Source: Skeletonema tropicum
Lineage: Eukaryota > Bacillariophyta > Thalassiosirophyceae > Thalassiosirales > Thalassiosiraceae
Length of the DNA stretch: 64,000 bases
Direction: 5' to 3'
Assembly: GCA_037178625.1 (NCBI GenBank)
Contig: CM074144.1
Coordinates: 1,116,001-1,180,000, forward strand
Positions 10,001 through 22,112 of the stretch are shown here, in pieces (within the stretch, counting starts at the first letter, position 1; every line of letters starts with the position of its first letter). The notes under the pieces are model-generated. The model was given only the letters and a program-made list of their open reading frames with translations, was not told the origin of the DNA and did no database searches. A program made the position numbers and the translations under genes.

Positions 10001-12826
10001 TCGGAGAAGTTCTAGTACGTAGTTAATTGTTACTCCTATGTAATAGTTCAAAGTGGACAGCAATCACTCTGTGATATTGCTTGCTGGACCTGGCTGTGGC
10101 ACGTGTATTATTGCTCTAGTAATAGGATGGATATCTACGAGTACTTGAATTTTACTTTACTTTGACTTCTAAGTACTCCCCCTCCATGCATGCATTCATT
10201 ACTATTCATTTCCCACTTGGGAAGTTTGGCAATCTCCGCTGCCGAGGGGCCAGTGGAACGGACAGCCTTGGCTTCAGTAACGGCATCATTGAAAGACTTT
10301 ACACTTCTGAAAATGCAGCCAATGATGCATGACGAGTGAATATACGAATCATGATTCAGTCATGACCATGGCGCATAAACTAACAAAGTCACCAGAACTG
10401 CCAAGAGGAATTACTTGCAAACTCAACCAGGATGACCAATCACCTAGGCCTCTCCTTGATGCTGCTGCCCAATTTCGATAGCTACATTTCCATCCTCTGC
10501 ACCCACTACACCACTTCCAACGACACAAACTGAAAGTAACACTGGTTGATCGCATCCACGATAATCCAAGCGCTTGCAGTCGCCACCTTCCACCTTCCGT
10601 ATCGAGTCGGATTCTACTGGTAATCCTGCAGAACAACGGTATTGTCATGTCGAGAGAGTCCCAATGCAAGTTGACCAATTGTTATTTTGGAAAATATGAA
10701 TCCCAATTTGTTGCCCACTAGATAACTAGCCATAATGACTTGGCACTTCCTTCTGCGGTAAGAAGATCAAAGATAAACTAGTCACAGCATTTATTGAATG
10801 TCCCAAAACGCTTCCTTGAGTTCATTGGCGCTTCCACATAATGCAGATCTTTCCATCCTTACTATACAGCCCGTCACGTAAATCGATGCTTGGGATGGCA
10901 GTTACGTTATGAGTTATGAGGCAAGACGATGATAAAATTGCAGTGTTGATGAGGATGACGGATGTAATGTGTATTTGCCCCGCCCGCCTGGTTCTGGTTG
11001 AATCTCCAGCCCTCCTCCTCCATTGTTGATTCATTCCATCAGCACTCTGTTTTTGAGAGTCATTGCTATCAGCGGCAGAATGAATGTCCACCGTCCACCC
11101 TCAGTTGCCTCTCTTATGAGACAATGATACAACGTTGTGTGATGCTACATCGCTCGGTGCTCGGTGCCTATGGTAGGTACCTGTGCTGCTGTGTTTCCAT
11201 ATTCCCGTTTCTGCCCAAACTTGTCCCGTTTCTGCCCAAACTTGTCCCGTTTCTGCCCAAACTTGTCCCAGGTTGATATCTCATGCACGCTCATGATGAT
11301 TTAATAGGTTGAAGATCCAAGCGACGCATTCTTTCGCAGTCCATGGCAGGTAGTCGCTCGATTTATTGGCCTGTAGAAGTAATTGGGCGTCATAATAGTA
11401 CTGGAAATCACGTGTGGTGTGGGTGGCACGTCGGCAGGGTGTGACATGCCGCCGAGACCTAGCGACAAAAGGAGCTTGTATGGCAGGATGGCAGGAGATA
11501 ATATATCTACAATGGTTGATGGACACTATATCTTTGATTTGCCTCTCTACAGTAATCTAGCATTCAGCTTAACGGTTGAAAGGGCGAAATATTTGGAGAC
11601 GGAGCGTGTAGATGCTAATTCGGTTGCACAGTCCATCGTCAAAAGTGTCGAAAACTACGACTCCGCCAATAGGTAGGCTTGCTGAATTCAACTTGAACCG
11701 AGTTGCTGTTGCAAGAGGTGGGGAGCACAATCAGGCCCGTTATGATGAGGGAACTTGGGATTCATACTTCCAAGCCCCCGATTTCGACTGGAATATCATC
11801 AAGCAGACTGAGCGTCAGTGTATGCTCGTGTTCTGTGACCTATTCTCTACCGGCTATGCCCATTCTGCTCACTTGCCGTCTTCTATCTATTTGGTGGTCT
11901 CCGCCGTGACAATGTTAGTGCTCTCAAAGCGCCCTACATCTTCCCCCACTTGAGAAATATGAAAAATGAAAGTGTTGCAACTAGAATGACAAAAATTCTC
12001 CGCAATAATATTGAGCACGAGCTCCGTCGGAAAACGTTGTTCACGTCACGATCGATGAGAAAGGGCAGCATGACCGAGTTCCGGTTACACCGCCCGAGAT
12101 CTATCTTACGAGGAGGAACTTGCTCGCAGTGGGCATACAATTCTACCCGCCAACACCTTTGGAGAAGACAATGCTTCTATGGGCATCAGAAGAGCATCCC
12201 ACCAAGAAGCAGAAGGCCACGGCAAGTACCCCTCCAGAATCAGAGACAGCCAATGCAGGTACCACCTAACAATCAGCCTACAATACCGTTGTGGCTAATG
12301 CCATCAAATCTACAGGGAACAATAAGACTGGTGGTGTTACTGTCCTGACTGAGTTGGAGAGGTTTGTGGAAGTTGGCACCATTAGTAAAAAACAAAAGGA
12401 TTTTCTTAGTGCCGGCAGTGTGGGGCTTGTTTCAAAGTCCATCCTCAATGATATATGAAGAATGATTTGATTATTGGACTCCCTGATTATAATTCCCTGG
12501 GGTCTGAAGGGGCTAGGTATTGCAGGGGAGTGACTGCTACTGCCATGGTCATCACTGCCGAGCAGTGGAAGGAGTTGTGCAATTTGGAGCCGACCGATCT
12601 CGATAATGATATCAATCGCAGGTTGTCGACCTTGAAGTGCAAGCACAGCTTCATCAAAGCGACAAAAGAAGCAAGGCAACATCAAGTATTCACAGTCTTG
12701 CCGAGAGAATTCAAAAGTTATGAAGAAACGGAAAGACGATGGTATGAGTGATTTAGAGACTAAGAACAAAATTCTTCGTGAGATTGGAATTCAAAGTGGA
12801 CAGCAATCACTCCGTGATGTATTTTC
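10001..12826 (-). repeat. 2.82-kb repeat unit, copy A
   Basis: The unit begins tcggagaagttctag at the gap edge and recurs at 12827 and 15651. It carries the 21-bp minisatellite and, on the + strand, the decayed coding blocks described at 11383-12769. It differs from copy B by small indels: 4 extra bases near 11174, one A in the poly-T/A stretch near 10150 and 3 fewer bases near 12169. I label it minus so that copy E and copies C/D are plus. Confidence 0.95.
11383..12769 (+). pseudogene. decayed protein-coding block inside the repeat unit
   Basis: Successive protein-like stretches lie in different frames: one around DMPPRPSDKRSLYGRMAGD (11443 onward), then RGGEHNQARYDEGTWDSYFQ, then LRNMKNESVATRMTKIL, then a stretch near VTPPEIYLTRRNLLAVG, and finally TAEQWKELCNLEPTDLDND. 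Changes of frame and stops separate them, so no single product can be made without several corrections. I do not recognise the family. The same block occurs in copy B (14204-15593) and inverted in C/D (15939-16941, 18394-19762), with the same breaks. It was therefore already dead when the array was amplified, or it uses introns I cannot define. Confidence 0.5.
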
Positions 12827-15650
12827 TCGGAGAAGTTCTAGTACGTAGTTAATTGTTACTCCTATGTAATAGTTCAAAGTGGACAGCAATCACTCTGTGA
12901 TATTGCTTGCTGGACCTGGCTGTGGCACGTGTATTATTGCTCTAGTAATAGGATGGATATCTACGAGTACTTGAATTTACTTTACTTTGACTTCTAAGTA
13001 CTCCCCCTCCATGCATGCATTCATTACTATTCATTTCCCACTTGGGAAGTTTGGCAATCTCCGCTGCCGAGGGTCCAGTGGAACGGACAGCCTTGGCTTC
13101 AGTAACGGCATCATTGAAAGACTTCACACTTCTGAAAATGCAGCCAATGATGCATGACGAGTGAATATACGAATCATGATTCAGTCATGACCATGGCGCA
13201 TAAACTAACAAAGTCACCAGAACTGCCAAGAGGAATTACTTGCAAACTCAACCAGGATGACCAATCACCTAGGCCTCTCCTTGATGCTGCTGCCCAATTT
13301 CGATAGCTACATTTCCATCCTCTGCACCCACTACACCACTTCCAACGACACAAACTGAAAGTAACACTGGTTGATCGCATCCACGATAATCCAAGCGCTT
13401 GCAGTCGCCACCTTCCACCTTCCGTATCGAGTCGGATTCTACTGGTAATCCTGCAGAACAACGGTATTGTCATGTCGAGAGAGTCCCAATGCAAGTTGAC
13501 CAATTGTTATTTTGGAAAATATGAATCCCAATTTGTTGCCCACTAGATAACTAGCCATAATGACTTGGCACTTCCTTCTGCGGTAAGAAGATCAAAGATA
13601 AACTAGTCACAGCATTTATTGAATGTCCCAAAACGCTTCCTTGAGTTCATTGGCGCTTCCACATAATGCAGATCTTTCCATCCTTACTATACAGCCCGTC
13701 ACGTAAATCGATGCTTGGGATGGCAGTTACGTTATGAGTTATGAGGCAAGACGATGATAAAATTGCAGTGTTGATGAGGATGACGGATGTAATGTGTATT
13801 TGCCCCGCCCGCCTGGTTCTGGTTGAATCTCCAGCCCTCCTCCTCCATTGTTGATTCATTCCATCAGCACTCTGTTTTTGAGAGTCATTGCTATCAGCGG
13901 CAGAATGAATGTCCACCGTCCACCCTCAGTTGCCTCTCTTATGAGACAATGATACAACGTTGTGTGATGCTACATCGCTCGGTGCTCGGTGCCTATGGTA
14001 CCTGTGCTGCTGTGTTTCCATATTCCCGTTTCTGCCCAAACTTGTCCCGTTTCTGCCCAAACTTGTCCCGTTTCTGCCCAAACTTGTCCCAGGTTGATAT
14101 CTCATGCACGCTCATGATGATTTAATAGGTTGAAGATCCAAGCGACGCATTCTTTCGCAGTCCATGGCAGGTAGTCGCTCGATTTATTGGCCTGTAGAAG
14201 TAATTGGGCGTCATAATAGTACTGGAAATCACGTGTGGTGTGGGTGGCACGTCGGCAGGGTGTGACATGCCGCCGAGACCTAGCGACAAAAGGAGCTTGT
14301 ATGGCAGGATGGCAGGAGATAATATATCTACAATGGTTGATGGACACTATATCTTTGATTTGCCTCTCTACAGTAATCTAGCATTCAGCTTAACGGTTGA
14401 AAGGGCGAAATATTTGGAGACGGAGCGTGTAGATGCTAATTCGGTTGCACAGTCCATCGTCAAAAGTGTCGAAAACTACGACTCCACCAATAGGTAGGCT
14501 TGCTGAATTCAACTTGAACCGAGTTGCTGTTGCAAGAGGTGGGGAGCACAATCAGGCCCGTTATGATGAGGGAACTTGGGATTCATACTTCCAAGCCCCC
14601 GATTTCGACTGGAATATCATCAAGCAGACTGAGCGTCAGTGTATGCTCGTGTTCTGTGACCTATTCTCTACCGGCTATGCCCATTCTGCTCACTTGCCGT
14701 CTTCTATCTATTTGGTGGTCTCCGCCGTGACAATGTTAGTGCTCTCAAAGCGCCCTACATCTTCCCCCACTTGAGAAATATGAAAAATGAAAGTGTTGCA
14801 ACTAGAATGACAAAAATTCTCCGCAATAATATTGAGCACGAGCTCCGTCGGAAAACGTTGTTCACGTCACGATCGATGAGAAAGGGCAGCATGACCGAGT
14901 TCCGGTTACACCGCCCGAGATCTATCTTACGAGGAGGAACTTGCTCGCAGTGGGCATACAATTCTACCCGCCAACACCTTTGGAGAAGACAAGAATGCTT
15001 CTATGGGCATCAGAAGAGCATCCCACCAAGAAGCAGAAGGCCACGGCAAGTACCCCTCCAGAATCAGAGTCAGCCAATGCAGGTACCACCTAACAATCAG
15101 CCTACAATACCGTTGTGGCTAATGCCATCAAATCTACAGGGAACAATAAGACTGGTGGTGTTACTGTCCTGACTGAGTTGGAGAGGTTTGTGGAAGTTGG
15201 CACCATTAGTAAAAAACAAAAGGATTTTCTTAGTGCCGGCAGTGTGGGGCTTGTTTCAAAGTCCATCCTCAATGATATATGAAGAATGATTTGATTATTG
15301 GACTCCCTGATTATAATTCCCTGGGGTCTGAAGGGGCTAGGTATTGCAGGGGAGTGACTGCTACTGCCATGGTCATCACTGCCGAGCAGTGGAAGGAGTT
15401 GTGCAATTTGGAGCCGACCGATCTCGATAATGATATCAATCGCAGGTTGTCGACCTTGAAGTGCAAGCACAGCTTCATCAAAGCGACAAAAGAAGCAAGG
15501 CAACATCAAGTATTCACAGTCTTGCCGAGAGAATTCAAAAGTTATGAAGAAACGGAAAGACGATGGTATGAGTGATTTAGAGACTAAGAACAAAATTCTT
15601 CGTGAGATTGGAATTCAAAGTGGACAGCAATCACTCCGTGATGTATTTTC
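12827..15650 (-). repeat. 2.82-kb repeat unit, copy B
   Basis: This is a complete 2824-bp unit directly following copy A in the same orientation. Apart from a few substitutions and the indels noted for copy A, the two look identical along the whole length. Confidence 0.95.
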
Positions 15651-15938
15651 TCGGAGAAGTTCTAGTACGTAGTTAATTGTTACTCCTATGTAATAGTTCA
15701 AAGTGGACAGCAATCACTCTGTGATATTGCTTGCTGGACCTGGCTGTGGCACGTGTATTATTGCTCTAGTAATAGGATGGATATCTACGAGTACTTGAAT
15801 TTACTTTACTTTGACTTCTAAGTACTCCCCCTCCATGCATGCATTCATTTCTATTCATTTCCCACTTGGGAAGTTTGGCAATCTCCGCTGCCGAGGGGCC
15901 AGTGGAACGGACAGCCTTGGCTTCAGTAACGGCATCAT
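15651..15938 (-). repeat. partial third unit ending at the inversion point
   Basis: The first 288 bases of a third unit, up to ggcatcat. At 15939 the sequence switches abruptly to the reverse complement of unit position ~2386 (ctaatggtgccaac...). This is the turning point of the inverted array. Confidence 0.95.
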
Positions 15939-18318
15939 CTAATGGTGCCAACTTCCACAAACCTCTCCAACTCAGTCAGGACAGTAACACCACCAGTCTT
16001 ATTGTTCCCTGTAGATTTGATGGCATTAGCCACAACGGTATTGTAGGCTGATTGTTAGGTGGTACCTGCATTGGCTGTCTCTGATTCTGGAGGGGTACTT
16101 GCCGTGGCCTTCTGCTTCTTGGTGGGATGCTCTTCTGATGCCCATAGAAGCATTGTCTTCTCCAAAGGTGTTGGCGGGTAGAATTGTATGCCCACTGCGA
16201 GCAAGTTCCTCCTCGTAAGATAGATCTCGGGCGGTGTAACCGGAACTCGGTCATGCTGCCCTTTCTCATCGATCGTGACGTGAACAACGTTTTCCGACGG
16301 AGCTCGTGCTCAATATTATTGCGGAGAATTTTTGTCATTCTAGTTGCAACACTTTCATTTTTCATATTTCTCAAGTGGGGGAAGATGTAGGGCGCTTTGA
16401 GAGCACTAACATTGTCACGGCGGAGACCACCAAATAGATAGAAGACGGCAAGTGAGCAGAATGGGCATAGCCGGTAGAGAATAGGTCACAGAACACGAGC
16501 ATACACTGACGCTCAGTCTGCTTGATGATATTCCAGTCGAAATCGGGGGCTTGGAAGTATGAATCCCAAGTTCCCTCATCATAACGGGCCTGATTGTGCT
16601 CCCCACCTCTTGCAACAGCAACTCGGTTCAAGTTGAATTCAGCAAGCCTACCTATTGGCGGAGTCGTAGTTTTCGACACTTTTGACGATGGACTGTGCAA
16701 CCGAATTAGCATCTACACGCTCCGTCTCCAAATATTTCGCCCTTTCAACCGTTAAGCTGAATGCTAGATTACTGTAGAGAGGCAAATCAAAGATATAGTG
16801 TCCATCAACCATTGTAGATATATTATCTCCTGCCATCCTGCCATACAAGCTCCTTTTGTCGCTAGGTCTCGGCGGCATGTCACACCCTGCCGACGTGCCA
16901 CCCACACCACACGTGATTTCCAGTACTATTATGACGCCCAATTACTTCTACAGGCCAATAAATCGAGCGACTACCTGCCATGGACTGCGAAAGAATGCGT
17001 CGCTTGGATCTTCAACCTATTAAATCATCATGAGCGTGCATGAGATATCAACCTGGGACAAGTTTGGGCAGAAACGGGACAAGTTTGGGCAGAAACGGGA
17101 CAAGTTTGGGCAGAAACGGGAATATGGAAACACAGCAGCACAGGTACCATAGGCACCGAGCACCGAGCGATGTAGCATCACACAACGTTGTATCATTGTC
17201 TCATAAGAGAGGCAACTGAGGGTGGACGGTGGACATTCATTCTGCCGCTGATAGCAATGACTCTCAAAAACAGAGTGCTGATGGAATGAATCAACAATGG
17301 AGGAGGAGGGCTGGAGATTCAACCAGAACCAGGCGGGCGGGGCAAATACACATTACATCCGTCATCCTCATCAACACTGCAATTTTATCATCGTCTTGCC
17401 TCATAACTCATAACGTAACTGCCATCCCAAGCATCGATTTACGTGACGGGCTGTATAGTAAGGATGGAAAGATCTGCATTATGTGGAAGCGCCAATGAAC
17501 TCAAGGAAGCGTTTTGGGACATTCAATAAATGCTGTGACTAGTTTATCTTTGATCTTCTTACCGCAGAAGGAAGTGCCAAGTCATTATGGCTAGTTATCT
17601 AGTGGGCAACAAATTGGGATTCATATTTTCCAAAATAACAATTGGTCAACTTGCATTGGGACTCTCTCGACATGACAATACCGTTGTTCTGCAGGATTAC
17701 CAGTAGAATCCGACTCGATACGGAAGGTGGAAGGTGGCGACTGCAAGCGCTTGGATTATCGTGGATGCGATCAACCAGTGTTACTTTCAGTTTGTGTCGT
17801 TGGAAGTGGTGTAGTGGGTGCAGAGGATGGAAATGTAGCTATCGAAATTGGGCAGCAGCATCAAGGAGAGGCCTAGGTGATTGGTCATCCTGGTTGAGTT
17901 TGCAAGTAATTCCTCTTGGCAGTTCTGGTGACTTTGTTAGTTTATGCGCCATGGTCATGACTGAATCATGATTCGTATATTCACTCGTCATGCATCATTG
18001 GCTGCATTTTCAGAAGTGTAAAGTCTTTCAATGATGCCGTTACTGAAGCCAAGGCTGTCCGTTCCACTGGCCCCTCGGCAGCGGAGATTGCCAAACTTCC
18101 CAAGTGGGAAATGAATAGAAATGAATGCATGCATGGAGGGGGAGTACTTAGAAGTCAAAGTAAAGTAAATTCAAGTACTCGTAGATATCCATCCTATTAC
18201 TAGAGCAATAATACACGTGCCACAGCCAGGTCCAGCAAGCAATATCACAGAGTGATTGCTGTCCACTTTGAACTATTACATAGGAGTAACAATTAACTAC
18301 GTACTAGAACTTCTCCGA
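15939..18318 (+). repeat. inverted repeat unit, copy C (5'-truncated)
   Basis: Reverse complement of unit positions ~2386 to 1, ending at the unit boundary ttctccga (18318). It could pair with copy B over about 2.4 kb, separated by a spacer of about 0.7 kb (15213-15938). Confidence 0.95.
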
Positions 18319-19965
18319 GAAAATACATCACGGAGTGATTGCTGTCCACTTTGAATTCCAATCTCACGAAGAATTTTGTTCTTAGTCTCTAAATCACTCA
18401 TACCATCGTCTTTCCGTTTCTTCATAACTTTTGAATTCTCTCGGCAAGACTGTGAATACTTGATGTTGCCTTGCTTCTTTTGTCGCTTTGATGAAGCTGT
18501 GCTTGCACTTCAAGGTCGACAACCTGCGATTGATATCATTATCGAGATCGGTCGGCTCCAAATTGCACAACTCCTTCCACTGCTCGGCAGTGATGACCAT
18601 GGCAGTAGCAGTCACTCCCCTGCAATACCTAGCCCCTTCAGACCCCAGGGAATTATAATCAGGGAGTCCAATAATCAAATCATTCTTCATATATCATTGA
18701 GGATGGACTTTGAAACAAGCCCCACACTGCCGGCACTAAGAAAATCCTTTTGTTTTTTACTAATGGTGCCAACTTCCACAAACCTCTCCAACTCAGTCAG
18801 GACAGTAACACCACCAGTCTTATTGTTCCCTGTAGATTTGATGGCATTAGCCACAACGGTATTGTAGGCTGATTGTTAGGTGGTACCTGCATTGGCTGTC
18901 TCTGATTCTGGAGGGGTACTTGCCGTGGCCTTCTGCTTCTTGGTGGGATGCTCTTCTGATGCCCATAGAAGCATTGTCTTCTCCAAAGGTGTTGGCGGGT
19001 AGAATTGTATGCCCACTGCGAGCAAGTTCCTCCTCGTAAGATAGATCTCGGGCGGTGTAACCGGAACTCGGTCATGCTGCCCTTTCTCATCGATCGTGAC
19101 GTGAACAACGTTTTCCGACGGAGCTCGTGCTCAATATTATTGCGGAGAATTTTTGTCATTCTAGTTGCAACACTTTCATTTTTCATATTTCTCAAGTGGG
19201 GGAAGATGTAGGGCGCTTTGAGAGCACTAACATTGTCACGGCGGAGACCACCAAATAGATAGAAGACGGCAAGTGAGCAGAATGGGCATAGCCGGTAGAG
19301 AATAGGTCACAGAACACGAGCATACACTGACGCTCAGTCTGCTTGATGATATTCCAGTCGAAATCGGGGGCTTGGAAGTATGAATCCCAAGTTCCCTCAT
19401 CATAACGGGCCTGATTGTGCTCCCCACCTCTTGCAACAGCAACTCGGTTCAAGTTGAATTCAGCAAGCCTACCTATTGGCGGAGTCGTAGTTTTCGACAC
19501 TTTTGACGATGGACTGTGCAACCGAATTAGCATCTACACGCTCCGTCTCCAAATATTTCGCCCTTTCAACCGTTAAGCTGAATGCTAGATTACTGTAGAG
19601 AGGCAAATCAAAGATATAGTGTCCATCAACCATTGTAGATATATTATCTCCTGCCATCCTGCCATACAAGCTCCTTTTGTCGCTAGGTCTCGGCGGCATG
19701 TCACACCCTGCCGACGTGCCACCCACACCACACGTGATTTCCAGTACTATTATGACGCCCAATTACTTCTACAGGCCAATAAATCGAGCGACTACCTGCC
19801 ATGGACTGCGAAAGAATGCGTCGCTTGGATCTTCAACCTATTAAATCATCATGAGCGTGCATGAGATATCAACCTGGGACAAATTTGGGCAGAAACGGGA
19901 CAAGTTTGGGCAGAAACGGGACAAGTTTGGGCAGAAACGGGAATATGGAAACACAGCAGCACAGG
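18319..19965 (+). repeat. inverted repeat unit, copy D (truncated)
   Basis: It follows copy C in the same inverted orientation. It starts at the unit end and stops at acagg (19965), where the other copies continue gtaccatagg. Beyond it lies unrelated DNA. Confidence 0.95.
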
Positions 19966-20883
19966 AGGTTGCATCACACCATGAACTTAAAGTTAGATGG
20001 TACAATTGCAGTAACTCACTCTCTTATATCCTTTCTGTGAAATAGTGCCCTTATTTATCCATCAACCGTCGCTCGCCGTTGGAAAAGGCAGGGCAATATC
20101 AGGAGTGTGATAGTGCTCTTCATTTACGTATGTATGGTATTCAGATGAATAGGTGTAGTTGCTCTGTCATTAAACAATTTGCAAGCGCGACCTGGATGCT
20201 ATTAGACGGCGATCTATATCTTTGAGAGTGTGACTGGGTATTCCATGATGTATGAAGTGGCATGGTTAAAACAGGAGGCAGGAGGTGGGAATTGGACATG
20301 GATAATTTCCACAAAACATCAAAAAGAGAGTGCATATCTGACAGAAAAGAAGTGAAGTAATGGTGCCAAAAGTAATGGAGGTCGAGGGCTCTCTCCCAAG
20401 CAATATCAGCATCCGTCTATTATGAGCAATTCACGTTGGTTTCAGAGTATCGTATGACTACTAACAGTTTCCTTCCAATCAGATGATGGCATCGAACCAG
20501 CTGCGGATGAATCTACCTACTACTCGATTAATACGTACATTTGGTGTGTAATGATTAAAAAAGAGATTAAACATCAATTATATTATCATATATAGAAAGA
20601 GTCATTATGCAGCTATTACAAATCGCCGCAACTTATTATTATGAGCAGTGTTATGTGTTGCCCGGCATTTTGTGTCTGTGGTAATCAGAGCGCATACGAT
20701 CAGAACATCTTTGATTCGACCGCCACCACTTGCATAATCGGAATCGGCATTGAAAACTGGGTTGGGTACTGTCGATTATTTTGACTTTGGGCGTGGCAGC
20801 CCGATCCATAATACAACATATTATTGAGTATGCAATACCATGGTCATGATGGTTCGGGCGCGGCCGGCGCGAAAAAACGCCAA
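19966..20883. other. no gene seen
   Basis: AT-rich sequence with short frames only and no recognisable coding, RNA or repeat feature. Confidence 0.5.
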
Positions 20884-21085
20884 AAACCATACTTTAAGTA
20901 TGATTTTCATTTTCAGACCCTTAAAACTTTACGATAACTCCGTTTTCAGAAGCAAATAAGGGCAGAATCGGAATCTACGGTGAATTTTACATAAGAAAAG
21001 ACTATCACCACTTATTTTTGACCTAACACAAAAGAAATAAATGCACTCCAAAAAAAACTACCTCTTCATACTTAAAGTATGGTTT
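20884..21085. mobile_element. small MITE-like element with 20-bp inverted ends
   Basis: The left end aaaccatactttaagtatga (20884) is matched by its exact reverse complement ending at 21085. The 202-bp interior has no frame. The end motif CCATACTTTAAGTATG is itself almost palindromic and recurs in the palindrome at 21871. I could not settle a target-site duplication because the flanks are A/T runs. Confidence 0.6.
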
Positions 21086-21644
21086 CTGCGTAGGACCCTA
21101 AAGCAACCTCATGACTGGCTCATATGGCAATGAATATTGCATAGGTCCAATCCCTAACCCTATTGCGATGATTGTTGGTCTTTGAACCATACGGATCGGC
21201 CTATTATTGACGTTGTGGTGGTCGAAATGAGACGAGGCGGGCGATATTTTGAACAAAATGTATGCAGATGGATATGGTGGAGAATCGACCAATGAACCGT
21301 ATCAATCACCAAACCAATGCACAGAACAACGTTACTATATATATGGAACGTGTCGGTGCTGAGGGAACGGGTGAGGAAGTGATAATATAGCGGTATTGAT
21401 GGTGGCGGAGTGTTGGCGGATATGGAAAATAAAAAAATATTTTTCAATGGCATTGTTGGATCAGGACAAGTAACGATGCCAGAATATCGTACTTTAACCG
21501 CAGTTTATTGATTATCATACATATGAAAGGACTACTGTGCATTATGAGGCGTCGATTTACAGTATTACCTTCAGTTTAATACTACCATAGTGAGCGGCAC
21601 ATCGGTAGAAATGCACAAGATATGCCCTATATATATAGTGGAGG
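21086..21644. other. no gene seen
   Basis: AT-rich, non-coding in appearance. The segmental duplication begins at its right edge. Confidence 0.5.
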
Positions 21645-21870
21645 GGGCGTCGTGGGGGAGCGAATACAATACAACCAACGCATCGACGGTCGAGAACACA
21701 CTATTGAGAAGTCGTCTACTAAATATTATACTATAATTCAATGTTTAATTATAGTTGTGGGCGTACTAGTGTAGCGGCTGTCATGGTGGGGGATGTGTGG
21801 AGATTCGCCGATGTTGTTGCAAAAAAACAATTTTGTATACTATTCCTACGTAGGACAGCTGAATCGAATT

Positions 21871-21899
21871 CATACTTAAAGTATGGTCGACCATACTTT
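21871..21899. repeat. left part of a 36-bp palindrome split by Copia-1
   Basis: Bases 21871-21899 plus aagtatg at 35711-35717 make a perfect 36-bp palindrome centred on gtcgac at 21885-21890. Copia-1 inserted into its right half. The uninterrupted version in duplication copy 2 (51098-51133) has one changed base in the left arm and a decayed right end. Confidence 0.85.
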
Positions 21900-22044
21900 T
21901 GATGAACCAGCACAGCATCAATGTTGGTAAAATCGAATTATAAGAGGTTTTAACTACGTTGAACAATGCTGGAAAGTGCCGATATCTTCCAACTTCAATG
22001 GAAGGATCGGTCTGGCAGTCGAGTCGAGTCGAGTCACATCATCA
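21900..22044 (-). repeat. Copia-1 3' LTR
   Basis: A 145-bp LTR, ending inward at the polypurine tract. The preceding five bases, acttt, are the left target-site copy. Confidence 0.95.
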
Positions 22045-22112
22045 CCCCCCTGTCGATGAGACAACAGGAGGAGAGTCGGAGACTCTCAGAAAGCTGAAAA
22101 AAAAAACATGAT

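Noticed and set aside
9460..10063. Open frames spanning the gap
   Set aside because: They consist of unknown bases and carry no information.
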